Below, piece after piece: positions 43,788-52,391 of a stretch of 64,000 nt of DNA. The stretch's first letter is position 1, and the number at the start of each line of letters is the position of its first letter. Source of the stretch: Terriglobia bacterium. Lineage in GTDB: Bacteria; Acidobacteriota; Terriglobia; Bryobacterales; Bryobacteraceae. Made by a program: the position numbers and the translations under genes. Where the stretch lies: contig JAIQFI010000012.1 in NCBI GenBank assembly GCA_020073345.1, forward strand, positions 1 to 64,000, read 5' to 3'. The notes under the pieces were generated by a model. It searched no databases, had not been told where the DNA came from, and worked only from the letters and a program-made list of their open reading frames with translations.

Positions 43788-44706
43788 GACCTTGCTCCTT
43801 AGGCCCTCTTGGTTCAATCGGCAAGTGGGGTTGTGGGCGCCACCAGCGGTACACCCAGTTCAGCGACTGATGCACCACCACCAGAATCACGAGAGCCACT
43901 ACGAAGATGACCCATCCTTCCGCCTCGTGAAAAAATCCCTCCGCCAGCGACGGATCGATTTCGCTGAACACGCCCGTGAGCGTCACACGGGCCGAGTTGG
44001 CGATGATGGCGATGGGGACGGTGGCGATCAGCAACACCCAGCGCATCCAGACCTTACGATCGAAAAAGTACGCATAAACCAGAGAAAGGAACGAGAGCGA
44101 CAGCAAGCTGCGAATGCCGCTGCATGCCTCGGCTACAGAAAGTTTCTGACTCGCCAGTTCCAGAATGTTGCCGTCGCGCAAAACCGGAATATTCAGTACT
44201 TCCAGGGACCTTTCCGCCACAGCGCTGGCGAATAGCTGCAGGGGAAAAGTGATCTGATTGTAGACCACGGTCGGAAGCGGAATCATGAACGGCAGCAGAA
44301 GCAGCGGGAACGACAGCTGGCGGACCAGTCCGGTCCCGCCCAGGACCAGCAGCATCCCTAGAAGCGACAGCAAGAAGGCCGTGCGCTGCAGGAACAGTTC
44401 CGCGCCCAGCATTCCCAGGTAGGCCTGCAAGCCGGCCCAGACCAGAAGACCGATGCCCCACCAGGCCGGCTTCCATTCTATGCTGAGGAGCTTCTCGCGC
44501 CTTTGCCAAGCGATATAGCCCGCGACCAGAGGGACAAAAAACCCGTGACTGACATCGTCATCCGTGCTCCACTGTGCGACCAGCTTGCTCAGAATTGGAT
44601 AGTAAACGGCGATCAGCAGGATGCCGAACCAACCAACGGCAGGCCAGGATATGGTCCGAACTCTTGCAGGAGCCTGTCCAGGCAGTTTATCGGCTAGGGT
44701 GGCCAT
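43780..44706 (-). CDS. xrtA: exosortase A
   Basis: A 308-residue polytopic membrane transpeptidase of the exosortase/archaeosortase family, which cleaves PEP-CTERM sorting tails and anchors or exports exopolysaccharide-linked proteins. The catalytic Cys195 is in VAEACSGIRSLLSLSFL, Arg240 in IIANSARVTLTGVF and His260 in AEGFFHEAEGWVIF, all in the order expected of the active site. The N-terminal half begins DVSHGFFVPLVAGYIAWQRR, typical of XrtA. It overlaps epsI. No protein with a PEP-CTERM tail was seen in the window, so its substrates must lie elsewhere. Confidence 0.92.
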   Translation of the reverse strand: MATLADKLPGQAPARVRTISWPAVGWFGILLIAVYYPILSKLVAQWSTDDDVSHGFFVPLVAGYIAWQRREKLLSIEWKPAWWGIGLLVWAGLQAYLGMLGAELFLQRTAFLLSLLGMLLVLGGTGLVRQLSFPLLLLPFMIPLPTVVYNQITFPLQLFASAVAERSLEVLNIPVLRDGNILELASQKLSVAEACSGIRSLLSLSFLSLVYAYFFDRKVWMRWVLLIATVPIAIIANSARVTLTGVFSEIDPSLAEGFFHEAEGWVIFVVALVILVVVHQSLNWVYRWWRPQPHLPIEPRGPKEQGLA

Positions 44707-44752
44707 TTCAGCTCAGTTACAGCATAGCGCGCGAGATGGACTCTGGAAACCT

Positions 44753-44787
44753 CCCCCATGGTTCCAGTACTGATATGAACCCGGGGG
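44753..44787. repeat. imperfect inverted repeat upstream of xrtA
   Basis: CCCCC with GGTTC (44753-44764) pairs with GAACC and GGGGG (44777-44787), broken by one or two mismatches, in the gap between the PilZ gene and xrtA. No T-run follows. It may be the end of the PilZ transcript or a control site for xrtA. Confidence 0.4.
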
Positions 44788-44796
44788 TACGTCCGT

Positions 44797-45180
44797 TTAG
44801 TGAATGGAAGGAGGCGGGATTTCGGTTTCGGTCTTGATCCGATTCACGCTTCGGGTCACCAGGCGGCGCGGATCCAGCAGATGCTGCGGACGGAAGCTGC
44901 GCTGGGACCAGCGGCAACCATCGTTGAATTCGACGCCCAGAAAATAGCCGATTTCGCGAAAAACACAATATTTTACTTTTCCTGTCAATTCGCCGTTGGG
45001 ATAGCTGATATGGAGAGCGGTGCCAAGCGGGACCGGCCGGTCTACCTGAAGACAGGCGCCGGACAGCGAAATATCTTCCAGATTTGCAACGCCGCGGCGG
45101 CTGCGTCCATTCGGATCTTTCCACTGAATGTCAACCAGATCCGCGCACAGCATCCGTGGCTCAACTCGGCGATCCAACAT
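44797..45180 (-). CDS. PilZ-domain cyclic-di-GMP-binding protein
   Basis: A 127-residue protein that is essentially one PilZ domain. The N-terminal RxxxR switch reads LDRRVEPRMLC, then the second motif is DISLSGACLQVDRPVPLG (D-x-S-x-x-G), with strands KVKYCVFREIGYFLGVEF after it. It should bind cyclic di-GMP and act as an effector. It lies on the same strand as, and 90 bases before, the exosortase gene, so c-di-GMP may control surface-export there; this link is an inference. Confidence 0.88.
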   Translation of the reverse strand: MLDRRVEPRMLCADLVDIQWKDPNGRSRRGVANLEDISLSGACLQVDRPVPLGTALHISYPNGELTGKVKYCVFREIGYFLGVEFNDGCRWSQRSFRPQHLLDPRRLVTRSVNRIKTETEIPPPSIH

Positions 45181-45314
45181 AGTCTACTGTTGCTATCGGA
45201 CAGGTGATGGCCGTCGATTAGCGCTCCGGCATAGGGAAAATCGCCCTAACAGGCCTTAAGGCGACCCCTAACAGTTCTTGTCGATTGGTACCATGTCTGG
45301 ACGGGATTTGGCAA

Positions 45315-45956
45315 ATGAAGGCAGATTTGGCGGAAGAAGCATCCAAGCTGCGCCAACGGCTGGGATTCCAAAAAGCAAGCTGGATTCGGGCCCTGCCGGT
45401 CTACCTGCTGGTGATCGGCATATTTGGGGTGTTCCTGCCATGGCAAAAGGGTAGGGATTTTCTGGACTCGGTGATACTGGGCGCATATGCCTGCCTCGGC
45501 ATCGTATTCGCCGCCCCGGCGGCTGCAGCCGAGTTCGAAAAGGACCCCACAATCCAGGTAGCTCTGGCGCGCGTGGCGATATCGGTTCTCTATGGCGAAT
45601 TAGTAGCGGGCGTGATGTTACTCCTGGGGATCATCACTGTTTATGTGTCTGGCGGGGGCCGGATTGTGGTCGGGCCGGATTTGCGCTCCCTCGCCGAGTG
45701 TGGGGCACTGGGCATAACGCTGTCCTGGGCGGTAAGCACAGGGGCGGTATGCGTTTCGGTCAGGTTTTCTCCTCGCACTGCGAAAGGTGCGGTCCGGCTG
45801 GTGTTCCTGGGCTTGCTGGCGGCCTTCTACCTGCGTTCCGGCTGGCTTCCCACCGTAGCGTTACGCGGAGCGGGAATCGCGCTACTGGCTTCTTTCCTGC
45901 TTTTCGTGGCGCTGCAGATAACCATGGTTCCAAGGACCGGGAGTCGAAAGCCATGA
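45315..45956 (+). CDS. membrane protein of unknown function
   Basis: A 213-residue protein starting MKADLAEEASKLRQRLGFQK, then five or six hydrophobic helices (for example ALPVYLLVIGIFGVFLPW, AISVLYGELVAGVMLLLGII, GIALLASFLLFVALQITMV). I do not recognise the family. The ATG at 45315 fits better than a TTG at 45285. The following CPBP protease gene starts inside its stop codon (ATGA), so they are cotranslated. It may be a small membrane partner of that protease. Confidence 0.72.
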   Translation: MKADLAEEASKLRQRLGFQKASWIRALPVYLLVIGIFGVFLPWQKGRDFLDSVILGAYACLGIVFAAPAAAAEFEKDPTIQVALARVAISVLYGELVAGVMLLLGIITVYVSGGGRIVVGPDLRSLAECGALGITLSWAVSTGAVCVSVRFSPRTAKGAVRLVFLGLLAAFYLRSGWLPTVALRGAGIALLASFLLFVALQITMVPRTGSRKP

Positions 45957-46786
45957 ACAGCGTGGCTGTACCCGACAAGCAGGGACTCATCCTGCGCGTG
46001 GGCTTGTATATCCTGTTCGCCTGGATAGGTCTGCTACTGTTTCCAGCCATGATGCTCCCCCTGGGCGGAATCGTAGTGACCTCCACTCTTTCGACCTTCG
46101 CAGCCGCCGCGGTGGCCAATGCAGTGGTCGTCCGCATCTATGAACGCGGACGGTTGGCGGACGTCGGACTGGGTGGAACCCCGTCCTCCGGACGTGAATT
46201 TCTGACCGGTGCGGCCGCGGGCGTTACCGCAGTGGTGTGCGTGGTTGTCGTTCCCTTGGCACTGAGAATGGCCAATTTCCAGCGAACGCCCGCCGTGGTC
46301 GAGCATCCGTGGGCGGCGTTTGCCTTTAGCGGCGCAGCGATTTTCTTCGGAGCGATGGGCGAAGAGCTCCTGTTCCGCGGATATGCGTTCCAGCTACTCA
46401 TCCGCTCGCTGGGTCCGTTTGCGACCATCCTTCCCACCAGCGTGATCTTCGGACTGATGCATTCCTGGAATCCGAACGCGACCGCCCTGGGAATCTTCAA
46501 TACTGTGGCGTGGGGGATCCTGCTAGGGTACGCGGTTTGGCGCACGAAAGCGCTGTGGCTTCCGATCGGGCTGCACTTCGGGTGGAATGTGGCTCTTCCC
46601 CTGCTCGGAAGCAACTTGAGCGGGTTTACAATGGGGGTGACCGGGTATACCCTGCAGTGGAATGTGGGCGTGCTCTGGAGCGGCGGCGGCTACGGCATAG
46701 AGGGCAGCCTGCTCACCACGGGGATCGTGGTGGCGCTGTTTTTCGTGCTGCGAAGGCTGATCCCGCAGACAGAAGTGACGGAGTGA
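45953..46786 (+). CDS. CPBP-family intramembrane metalloprotease
   Basis: A 277-residue polytopic protein of the CAAX/Abi (CPBP) family. The active-site motifs are GAMGEELLFRGYAFQLLIR (EExxxR), FGLMHSWNPNATALGIFN (FxxxH) and LHFGWNVALPLLGSNL (HxxxN). Family members in bacteria act in bacteriocin self-immunity, protein sorting or unknown roles; eukaryotic relatives cleave CAAX proteins. The start is the ATGA overlap with the upstream membrane protein. The next gene begins 4 bases after its stop, making a three-gene operon. Confidence 0.92.
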   Translation: MNSVAVPDKQGLILRVGLYILFAWIGLLLFPAMMLPLGGIVVTSTLSTFAAAAVANAVVVRIYERGRLADVGLGGTPSSGREFLTGAAAGVTAVVCVVVVPLALRMANFQRTPAVVEHPWAAFAFSGAAIFFGAMGEELLFRGYAFQLLIRSLGPFATILPTSVIFGLMHSWNPNATALGIFNTVAWGILLGYAVWRTKALWLPIGLHFGWNVALPLLGSNLSGFTMGVTGYTLQWNVGVLWSGGGYGIEGSLLTTGIVVALFFVLRRLIPQTEVTE

Positions 46787-46790
46787 GGAT

Positions 46791-47609
46791 ATGGTTTTCC
46801 GCATACCTCTGCGAGCGTTAGCGGCCTTCCTGGCCGTGGCTTTCTTGGGTGACGCCAGCCTGCAGGGCGATACCAAGAAACTGAGCCAGGACCAACACGT
46901 GGAGCTGATACGCGGACTCTCTTCGGAATACGCTACCGCCAAGATTATGCTGCCCAATTCCCGTAAAGCCTTGCCGTTCGAAGAGAACGGAACCTGGGAC
47001 AAGAAAAAGTGGGAAGAAGCGTTTCGCAAAGATGGTCAGGCTGCACGCGCCGGGGACATGGTGCAAGTCACCAAGGTCGACGTCGACGATGACGCCATCA
47101 CTCTCCAGCTGAACGACGGCATGAAGAAGAAAGGGTCGTGGCGGGATAAGGTTCAGATCAGTATGGGGGGCGTGACCACCGGACAGACCAATCCACAGGG
47201 CGTGAATCAGCCCCGCACCGGCACGGCGATCGTCCTCAAGTTCAAGGACACCATCGGCGACGTTACTTCGGCGCAGGTGAAGAAAATGCTGGCCCCCGTG
47301 CTGGACTTCGAGAAGCACAGCGCGTCTGAGAACTACACCGACACGCTGCCCCCGGAGACCCAGCAGGCCATCAAAGAGAAAAAAGCAATCGAAGGGATGG
47401 ATCAGGAGGCCGTCATCCTGGCTTTAGGCCGGCCCCTGCGCAAGACTCGCGAAACTAAGGATGACGTCGAGCAGGAGACCTGGCAGTTCGGCGAGCCCCC
47501 GGGGCGAGTCATATTCGTGACGTTCGCCGGCTCCAAGGTGGTTCACGTGCGCGACACCTATGCCCAGATGGGCGGAAGTGTGGCTCAAATCCCCAGTCCC
47601 GATCACTGA
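46791..47609 (+). CDS. secreted protein with SmpA/BamE-like C-terminal region
   Basis: A 272-residue exported protein (signal LRALAAFLAVAFLGDASL). The middle is unfamiliar: a charged segment with beta strands (TKVDVDDDAITLQLNDGMKK) and TGTAIVLKFKDTIGDVTSAQ. The last 70 residues (IEGMDQEAVILALGRPLRKT; VEQETWQFGEPPGRVIFVTF; AGSKVVHVRDTYAQMGG) look like the SmpA/OmlA/BamE fold, where MDxxxVxxxLGxP is the typical start. That match is by eye. It closes the operon with the CPBP protease, so it may be a periplasmic substrate or partner. Confidence 0.72.
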   Translation: MVFRIPLRALAAFLAVAFLGDASLQGDTKKLSQDQHVELIRGLSSEYATAKIMLPNSRKALPFEENGTWDKKKWEEAFRKDGQAARAGDMVQVTKVDVDDDAITLQLNDGMKKKGSWRDKVQISMGGVTTGQTNPQGVNQPRTGTAIVLKFKDTIGDVTSAQVKKMLAPVLDFEKHSASENYTDTLPPETQQAIKEKKAIEGMDQEAVILALGRPLRKTRETKDDVEQETWQFGEPPGRVIFVTFAGSKVVHVRDTYAQMGGSVAQIPSPDH

Positions 47610-47660
47610 AACCCAAATACCTTCGCCCGATCACTTTGCTACTATGGGCACCGCCACCTT

Positions 47661-48683
47661 ATGAGCGCTCCCACCGTTGCCGCCACCACGCTCAGCATCG
47701 AACGCGACCTTTTAGGCGATTTTGTCCACGTGGTGGAGGAGGCGGCCATCGCTTCCACCCGCACCATGGGCCAGGGCGACGCCAAGGCCTCCGACCAGGC
47801 CGCTGTACACGCCATGCGGCAAGCCTTCGAGGGCATCCACATGGCGGGCAACATCGTCATTGGCGAAGGCGAGCGCGACAAGGCTCCCATGCTGTACATC
47901 GGCGAGCCGGTGGGCGCGAAGGCCCCCGACGGCGTGCAGTTTCCCCGCGTGGACATCGCCGTGGACCCTCTCGAAGGCACCAGTCTGTGCGCCCAAGGCA
48001 CGCCCAACTCGATTTGCGTGCTGGCTGCGTCCGAGCCGGGCGGCCTGCTGCATGCGCCCGATTGCTACATGCAGAAGATCATCGCCGGTCCGGCGTGCCG
48101 CGACGCGCTGGATCTCGACGCCCCGGTGAAGTACAACCTGAAAGCCATCGCACATTGCCTGGACCGCAACGTCAAGGACCTGGTGATCATGGTGCTCGAC
48201 CGTCCGCGGCACGAAGAGCTGATCGCACAGATCCGCTCGGCCGGTGCACGGATTCGCCTGATTCCGGATGGCGACCTTTCAGCGGGTATCGCGGCTGCGG
48301 TGCGAGGCGCGGGAGTCCATGCCGTCATGGGTACGGGCGGTGCTCCGGAGGGCGTGCTGACTGCGGCGGCGCTGCGCTGCCTTTCCGGAGAGATGGTGGC
48401 CCGGCTGGTGATCAACACCAAGGAACTCGAAGAGCGCGTGGAGCGGATGGGAATCCGCGATTCCAAGCGCGTATACACGGCCCGGGACCTGGCCCCCGGC
48501 GATCAGATCATCTTCGCCGCGTGTGGTGTCACCGACGGGGCGCTGCTGCATGGCGTGCGTTTCTTCGGCGACGGCTGCCGGACCCACACCCTGGCCATGA
48601 CCTACGCATCACGGCAGGTGCGGTTCATCGATACCGTGCATATGTTCCGGGAGCCCGGAAACCGCGGCGTGAGATTGTACTAG
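47661..48683 (+). CDS. glpX: fructose-1,6-bisphosphatase class II (GlpX)
   Basis: A 340-residue Li+-sensitive phosphatase that removes the 1-phosphate from fructose 1,6-bisphosphate in gluconeogenesis. Metal-binding motifs are [38 protein letters not shown] and [17 protein letters not shown]; the rest of the family pattern includes [20 protein letters not shown] and [20 protein letters not shown]. Length is normal. TACTAT at 47640-47645 precedes the ATG by 15 bases. Confidence 0.94.
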   Translation: MSAPTVAATTLSIERDLLGDFVHVVEEAAIASTRTMGQGDAKASDQAAVHAMRQAFEGIHMAGNIVIGEGERDKAPMLYIGEPVGAKAPDGVQFPRVDIAVDPLEGTSLCAQGTPNSICVLAASEPGGLLHAPDCYMQKIIAGPACRDALDLDAPVKYNLKAIAHCLDRNVKDLVIMVLDRPRHEELIAQIRSAGARIRLIPDGDLSAGIAAAVRGAGVHAVMGTGGAPEGVLTAAALRCLSGEMVARLVINTKELEERVERMGIRDSKRVYTARDLAPGDQIIFAACGVTDGALLHGVRFFGDGCRTHTLAMTYASRQVRFIDTVHMFREPGNRGVRLY

Positions 48684-48777
48684 CACTCGCGGCCCAAGGC
48701 TCAGACACCGGTACTATGACCGGACAGTCGCCCGTACACTGTAACTTTCCTGATTGATTTCCCAAACTTAAGATGTG

Positions 48778-50547
48778 ATGGAGCGCGCGGACATCGGCCA
48801 CTGGTCTGCCAAGGATGTCGCACGCCTGCTGGCGTTACTGGAGGCCCAACTCCGCTACTACCGGGAAATTGCCGCCGCGCTACCCATTCCCCTGGCGGTA
48901 GTTTCGAAAGACCGGTCCGTCGTCTGGACCAACCGGGCTTTCCGGAAGCGCTTCGGAACGCGTGCCGAAAACCTGCCGGTCCGTGGAGTCACCGAAATTC
49001 CCCTGCGCGCCTGGCACGATGAAGACGAGACCGAGACGTTGCTTCTTCTTGACGAATCGAGGCAGGTTCCAGCGGCGTCCGCCGGAAATATCCTCAGCGA
49101 ACTTCCCGCGATGGTCTGGCAGGCAGATGCGGCGTCGCTTGAGTTCCGCTCGGTCGAAGGCCGCGTTGAAGAGATGCTGGGCTACCCCGCTTCGCACTGG
49201 CTCGGTCAGAGGAATTTCTTCGAGGAGCGCATACACGCCGAGGACCGCGCAGCGACGATGGCGCTGTATCGCGGCGTGATTGACGGCGGCGGTGAAGGCA
49301 GCGCCGAGTACCGCGCCACGTCGGCAGCCGGCCAGACAGTGTGGTGCCGCGAGACCATCCGCGCGTCCGGCGGCTCCATCACTGGAGTGATCACTAATAT
49401 CACTGCCCGCAAGCAACTGGAGCGGCAGCTGCTCTCGGCCGGTCGCTTCGAGGCGCTGTACGGGTTCGCCGGGCGGCTGGCGCACGATCTGAACAACCCG
49501 CTGATGATCGTCACCGGCTACGCCGAGGAACTGATGCAGGCGCTGAAGCCCAGCGATCCCCTGCGCCAGGAAGCGGGCGAGATTCTGGGGGCCGCGCGCC
49601 GCATCGCTGGCATTGCCGCGCAACTGACGGACTTCGCCCGGCGGCAGGGCAGGCCGGCATCGCGGGTGAATATCGGCGACGTGATCTTGAATCTGCGATC
49701 GAAAATCACGGCGGCTGCCGGAGCGCGCGTCGCGGTCGAACTCACGGAGAACCGCACGCCCGTGCTGGCCATGGCGGACCCCGTGCAGCTAGGCGACGTG
49801 CTGACCGCGGTGATCGCCGGAGCGCGCAAGAGCACCCCGCGGGAACGGACCCGGATCACCATCGGATGGGACCTCGAGACAGTGGCAGAGCGTTTGTCGC
49901 CTACTGCTCTGGCCGCCGGCAAATACGCTCGCATCACAGTTCGCGATGACGGGCATGGATTGGACGCGGAGCAGGCCGCGGGCATCTTCGATCCAGAGCT
50001 CAGCAAGACCGGAGACCCGGCGTCGGCGGCCGCAGCCTTGGCTCTGGCGCGCGCCTATAGCGTGGTGCATGAGTGGGGAGGTGACATCGCCTTCTCGAGC
50101 GAGCCCGGCCAGGGTTCGACGTTCGCGATTTATCTGCCCTATGTCGAGCCCGAAGGCGCGCCGGTGGTGCGTCCCGCCGCATCGAAGGAGGCGGGTCGCG
50201 GGGAGCCGGCCACCATCTTGGTCGTCGAGGACGAAACCGGGATTCGCGACCTGATCCGAAAAATTCTGCAGCGCGAGCGTTACCGTGTGCTCGAAGCCGG
50301 AACTGCCGAGGAGGCTCTGACCCTCGCGCAAGGGCAGTCGATTGATCTGCTGATCACCGATGTCATGCTGCCCGGAATTCACGGGCCGGAGCTGGCGCGA
50401 CGGATGCAGCAAGCCGCGCCCCGGATCAAGACGTTGTTCATTTCCGGCTATACCGGAGAAGAGCAGGTTCCAGCAGGTGCGCGATTCCTGGCGAAACCGT
50501 TTACGCTCGGAGTATTGCTCGAAAAGGTGCGGGAATCGCTGGCGTAA
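48778..50547 (+). CDS. hybrid PAS sensor histidine kinase with C-terminal receiver
   Basis: A 589-residue cytoplasmic protein from the ATG at 48778 (a GTG just before it is also in frame). A short N-terminal PAS-like part (AAALPIPLAVVSKDRSVVWT) is followed by a second PAS (PAMVWQADAASLEFRSVEGR ... EGSAEYRATSAAGQTVWCRE). The kinase core has the phosphoacceptor LAHDLNNPLMIVTGYAEEL and the ATPase motifs ITVRDDGHGLDAEQAAGIFD and GGDIAFSSEPGQGSTFAIY, with a weaker N box. The receiver domain ILVVEDETGIRDLIRKIL holds its Asp in LLITDVMLPGIHG and Lys in FLAKPFTLG. It probably phosphorylates its own receiver. No membrane segments are present. Confidence 0.9.
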   Translation: MERADIGHWSAKDVARLLALLEAQLRYYREIAAALPIPLAVVSKDRSVVWTNRAFRKRFGTRAENLPVRGVTEIPLRAWHDEDETETLLLLDESRQVPAASAGNILSELPAMVWQADAASLEFRSVEGRVEEMLGYPASHWLGQRNFFEERIHAEDRAATMALYRGVIDGGGEGSAEYRATSAAGQTVWCRETIRASGGSITGVITNITARKQLERQLLSAGRFEALYGFAGRLAHDLNNPLMIVTGYAEELMQALKPSDPLRQEAGEILGAARRIAGIAAQLTDFARRQGRPASRVNIGDVILNLRSKITAAAGARVAVELTENRTPVLAMADPVQLGDVLTAVIAGARKSTPRERTRITIGWDLETVAERLSPTALAAGKYARITVRDDGHGLDAEQAAGIFDPELSKTGDPASAAAALALARAYSVVHEWGGDIAFSSEPGQGSTFAIYLPYVEPEGAPVVRPAASKEAGRGEPATILVVEDETGIRDLIRKILQRERYRVLEAGTAEEALTLAQGQSIDLLITDVMLPGIHGPELARRMQQAAPRIKTLFISGYTGEEQVPAGARFLAKPFTLGVLLEKVRESLA

Positions 50548-50556
50548 ACCACGCCC

Positions 50557-52038
50557 TTACGGGCGCGGCTGGGGAACGGGCAGATAGACTTCGATCCACT
50601 GGCCACCCCGGGTCCAGCGCAGCGCGGGGACAAAACCGACCGTGGCGCGGATCTCCTCGGTGGTCGCATTGACGTTCGGATCCAGGAATGCGTGCACCAG
50701 AGACCGGATCGGATGGATATCCAAGACCCGCCCTTTCACCGACCACTCCGCTGAGTACAGCACCAGCACGTCAAAATCCCGGGGATTCAATTTCGCCAAG
50801 TTTGCCAGGCGCACTCCTCCCGTGACGACCGTCAGGTTGAGGGGCCGGCGCACATATCCGAACTCGGGATGGAGGAGGGCATCGCTGAGCGGCCAGGCAG
50901 TGGCGATTCGCTGATCCGCCGCGTGGTCCTCCAAGTAAGTTGCCGCTGCCTGCTGCAGGCGAACGAAGTCCACCATGGCGAGATTGTTCTCGTAGGGGAA
51001 CGGGACGGGCGGGTTCCAGAACCATCCCACGATGAAGAGCGTCACCATGGCGCCCTGCACGCACAAGCGCGCCGGCCGCGGCCAAGCCGAGGCTGCCACC
51101 GCGAACGCCGCGTACAGGATCGGCAACACCGGCAGCATGTATCGATCGAGCACGGCGCCGCCTAGCAGGGTGACCACCGCCGTCTGCGCCACCGCCACCA
51201 GACCCGCGACGGTCCATTCCTTGCTCCGCAGCAGGCGCCATCCGGCAATCAGGGCCGCGGCGCCTAGAAAATGGCCGTCACTCAGAAAGAGCATGTAGAT
51301 GCGTCGGCCGATGGCGTACACGATGTGGCTGAACCCGAGCGACTGGCTCACGTTGAATCGCGCGAATTCGTCGTTGCCGAGCCAGTGGCCGGTCACATGA
51401 TGCAACTCCACCAGCCATAGGCCTAACGCGGCGGCCGGCGCCAGAAAATAGAATGCCTCGCCGCGGCGCTTTTCGCGGAACCAGAGCCAGGCGGCGAAGA
51501 CCACGGGAGTGCTGATGGCAGTTTCCTTCACCAGCACCAATGCCGTAGCCGCGAGGGCGCAAGCGGCGTAACGTTGGTCGAAAAACAGCAGCAGCGCCAG
51601 GACCGTCAGCGTCATGGCGGGCATGTCGAGAAGCACCATCATCGACTGCGTGTAGAAAAGCGGCGCAGCAAGCAAGAAAGCCACCGCCGCGATAGCCGGG
51701 GCGTCCGGCGACTTGCGCGATAGCCGGATCGCCAGCAGGAACGAGAGATACACTCCCACCGCGGCGATCGCCAACATAGTCAGGCGCGCGGAGAGGATCG
51801 AAAACCCGAAGATTTTCCAGACGACGGCAAGCAGCAACATTATGCCAGGCGGATGAACGTTGGGAAGCGTGGAATGCGGGACCCATGCCCCGTCGCGATA
51901 CAGATCGAGCGCCGCCGGGACGAATTGCCCCAGCTCGTCCCAATGGAAAGGCAGCGTCAGTAACGGCCAGTGCATCGCAAGCAGAATGGCAGCGAACGCG
52001 AAAAAGCAGATCAGATGGGACGCGCGACGCGAAAACAA
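50557..52038 (-). CDS. GT39-type (ArnT/PMT) membrane glycosyltransferase
   Basis: A 493-residue protein with about ten to twelve hydrophobic segments. The first loop has the acidic motif FHWDELGQFVPAALDLYRDG and HPPGIMLLLAVVWKIFG, as in dolichyl/undecaprenyl-phosphate-sugar-dependent GT-C enzymes. Several Arg/Asp-rich loops follow, and the C-terminal 120 residues form a soluble periplasmic domain (LDIHPIRSLVHAFLDPNVNA). It should transfer a sugar from a lipid carrier to a protein, lipid or glycan on the periplasmic side. It ends 9 bases from the convergent kinase gene. Acceptor unknown. Confidence 0.85.
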   Translation of the reverse strand: MFSRRASHLICFFAFAAILLAMHWPLLTLPFHWDELGQFVPAALDLYRDGAWVPHSTLPNVHPPGIMLLLAVVWKIFGFSILSARLTMLAIAAVGVYLSFLLAIRLSRKSPDAPAIAAVAFLLAAPLFYTQSMMVLLDMPAMTLTVLALLLFFDQRYAACALAATALVLVKETAISTPVVFAAWLWFREKRRGEAFYFLAPAAALGLWLVELHHVTGHWLGNDEFARFNVSQSLGFSHIVYAIGRRIYMLFLSDGHFLGAAALIAGWRLLRSKEWTVAGLVAVAQTAVVTLLGGAVLDRYMLPVLPILYAAFAVAASAWPRPARLCVQGAMVTLFIVGWFWNPPVPFPYENNLAMVDFVRLQQAAATYLEDHAADQRIATAWPLSDALLHPEFGYVRRPLNLTVVTGGVRLANLAKLNPRDFDVLVLYSAEWSVKGRVLDIHPIRSLVHAFLDPNVNATTEEIRATVGFVPALRWTRGGQWIEVYLPVPQPRP

Positions 52039-52046
52039 ACCTCGGC

Positions 52047-52340
52047 CTACTGTATGGAGGCGGGCGGCTTCGGCTCCAGCCGGATTTCGCCGAAGGTGGA
52101 TTCGTACTGGCTGATGTTCTGATTGAGAACGTTCGCCAGCGCCTTGGCCTGCTGAGGACTCAAGAAAATCCCCTGGTGATTGTGAATGGTTACGCTATCC
52201 GGCGTGTTCTGATTGATGGTGCCGAACAACAGGAAGAAATCCCACAGGCTCACGCGCACCTGGACACTGTTGGCGTAAGCTTCCCGATAGTCGGGCGTGT
52301 TGGACAGATGAATTTTCGCAGGCGCGGGTTGTGGGTTCAT
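52047..52340 (-). CDS. DUF3467-family protein
   Basis: A 97-residue protein. The sequence DYREAYANSVQVRVSLWDFF followed by LLFGTINQNTPDSV and IHNHQGIFLSPQQAKALANV matches DUF3467, a widely found small family with no known function, often near peroxidase or secretion genes. It precedes the GT39 gene by 8 bases on the same strand, so the two likely share a transcript. Confidence 0.88.
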   Translation of the reverse strand: MNPQPAPAKIHLSNTPDYREAYANSVQVRVSLWDFFLLFGTINQNTPDSVTIHNHQGIFLSPQQAKALANVLNQNISQYESTFGEIRLEPKPPASIQ

Positions 52341-52391
52341 GCGTTCTCAGCATACTATCCCCGGACACCTGCGAGGGCTGAAGCCGATTTA

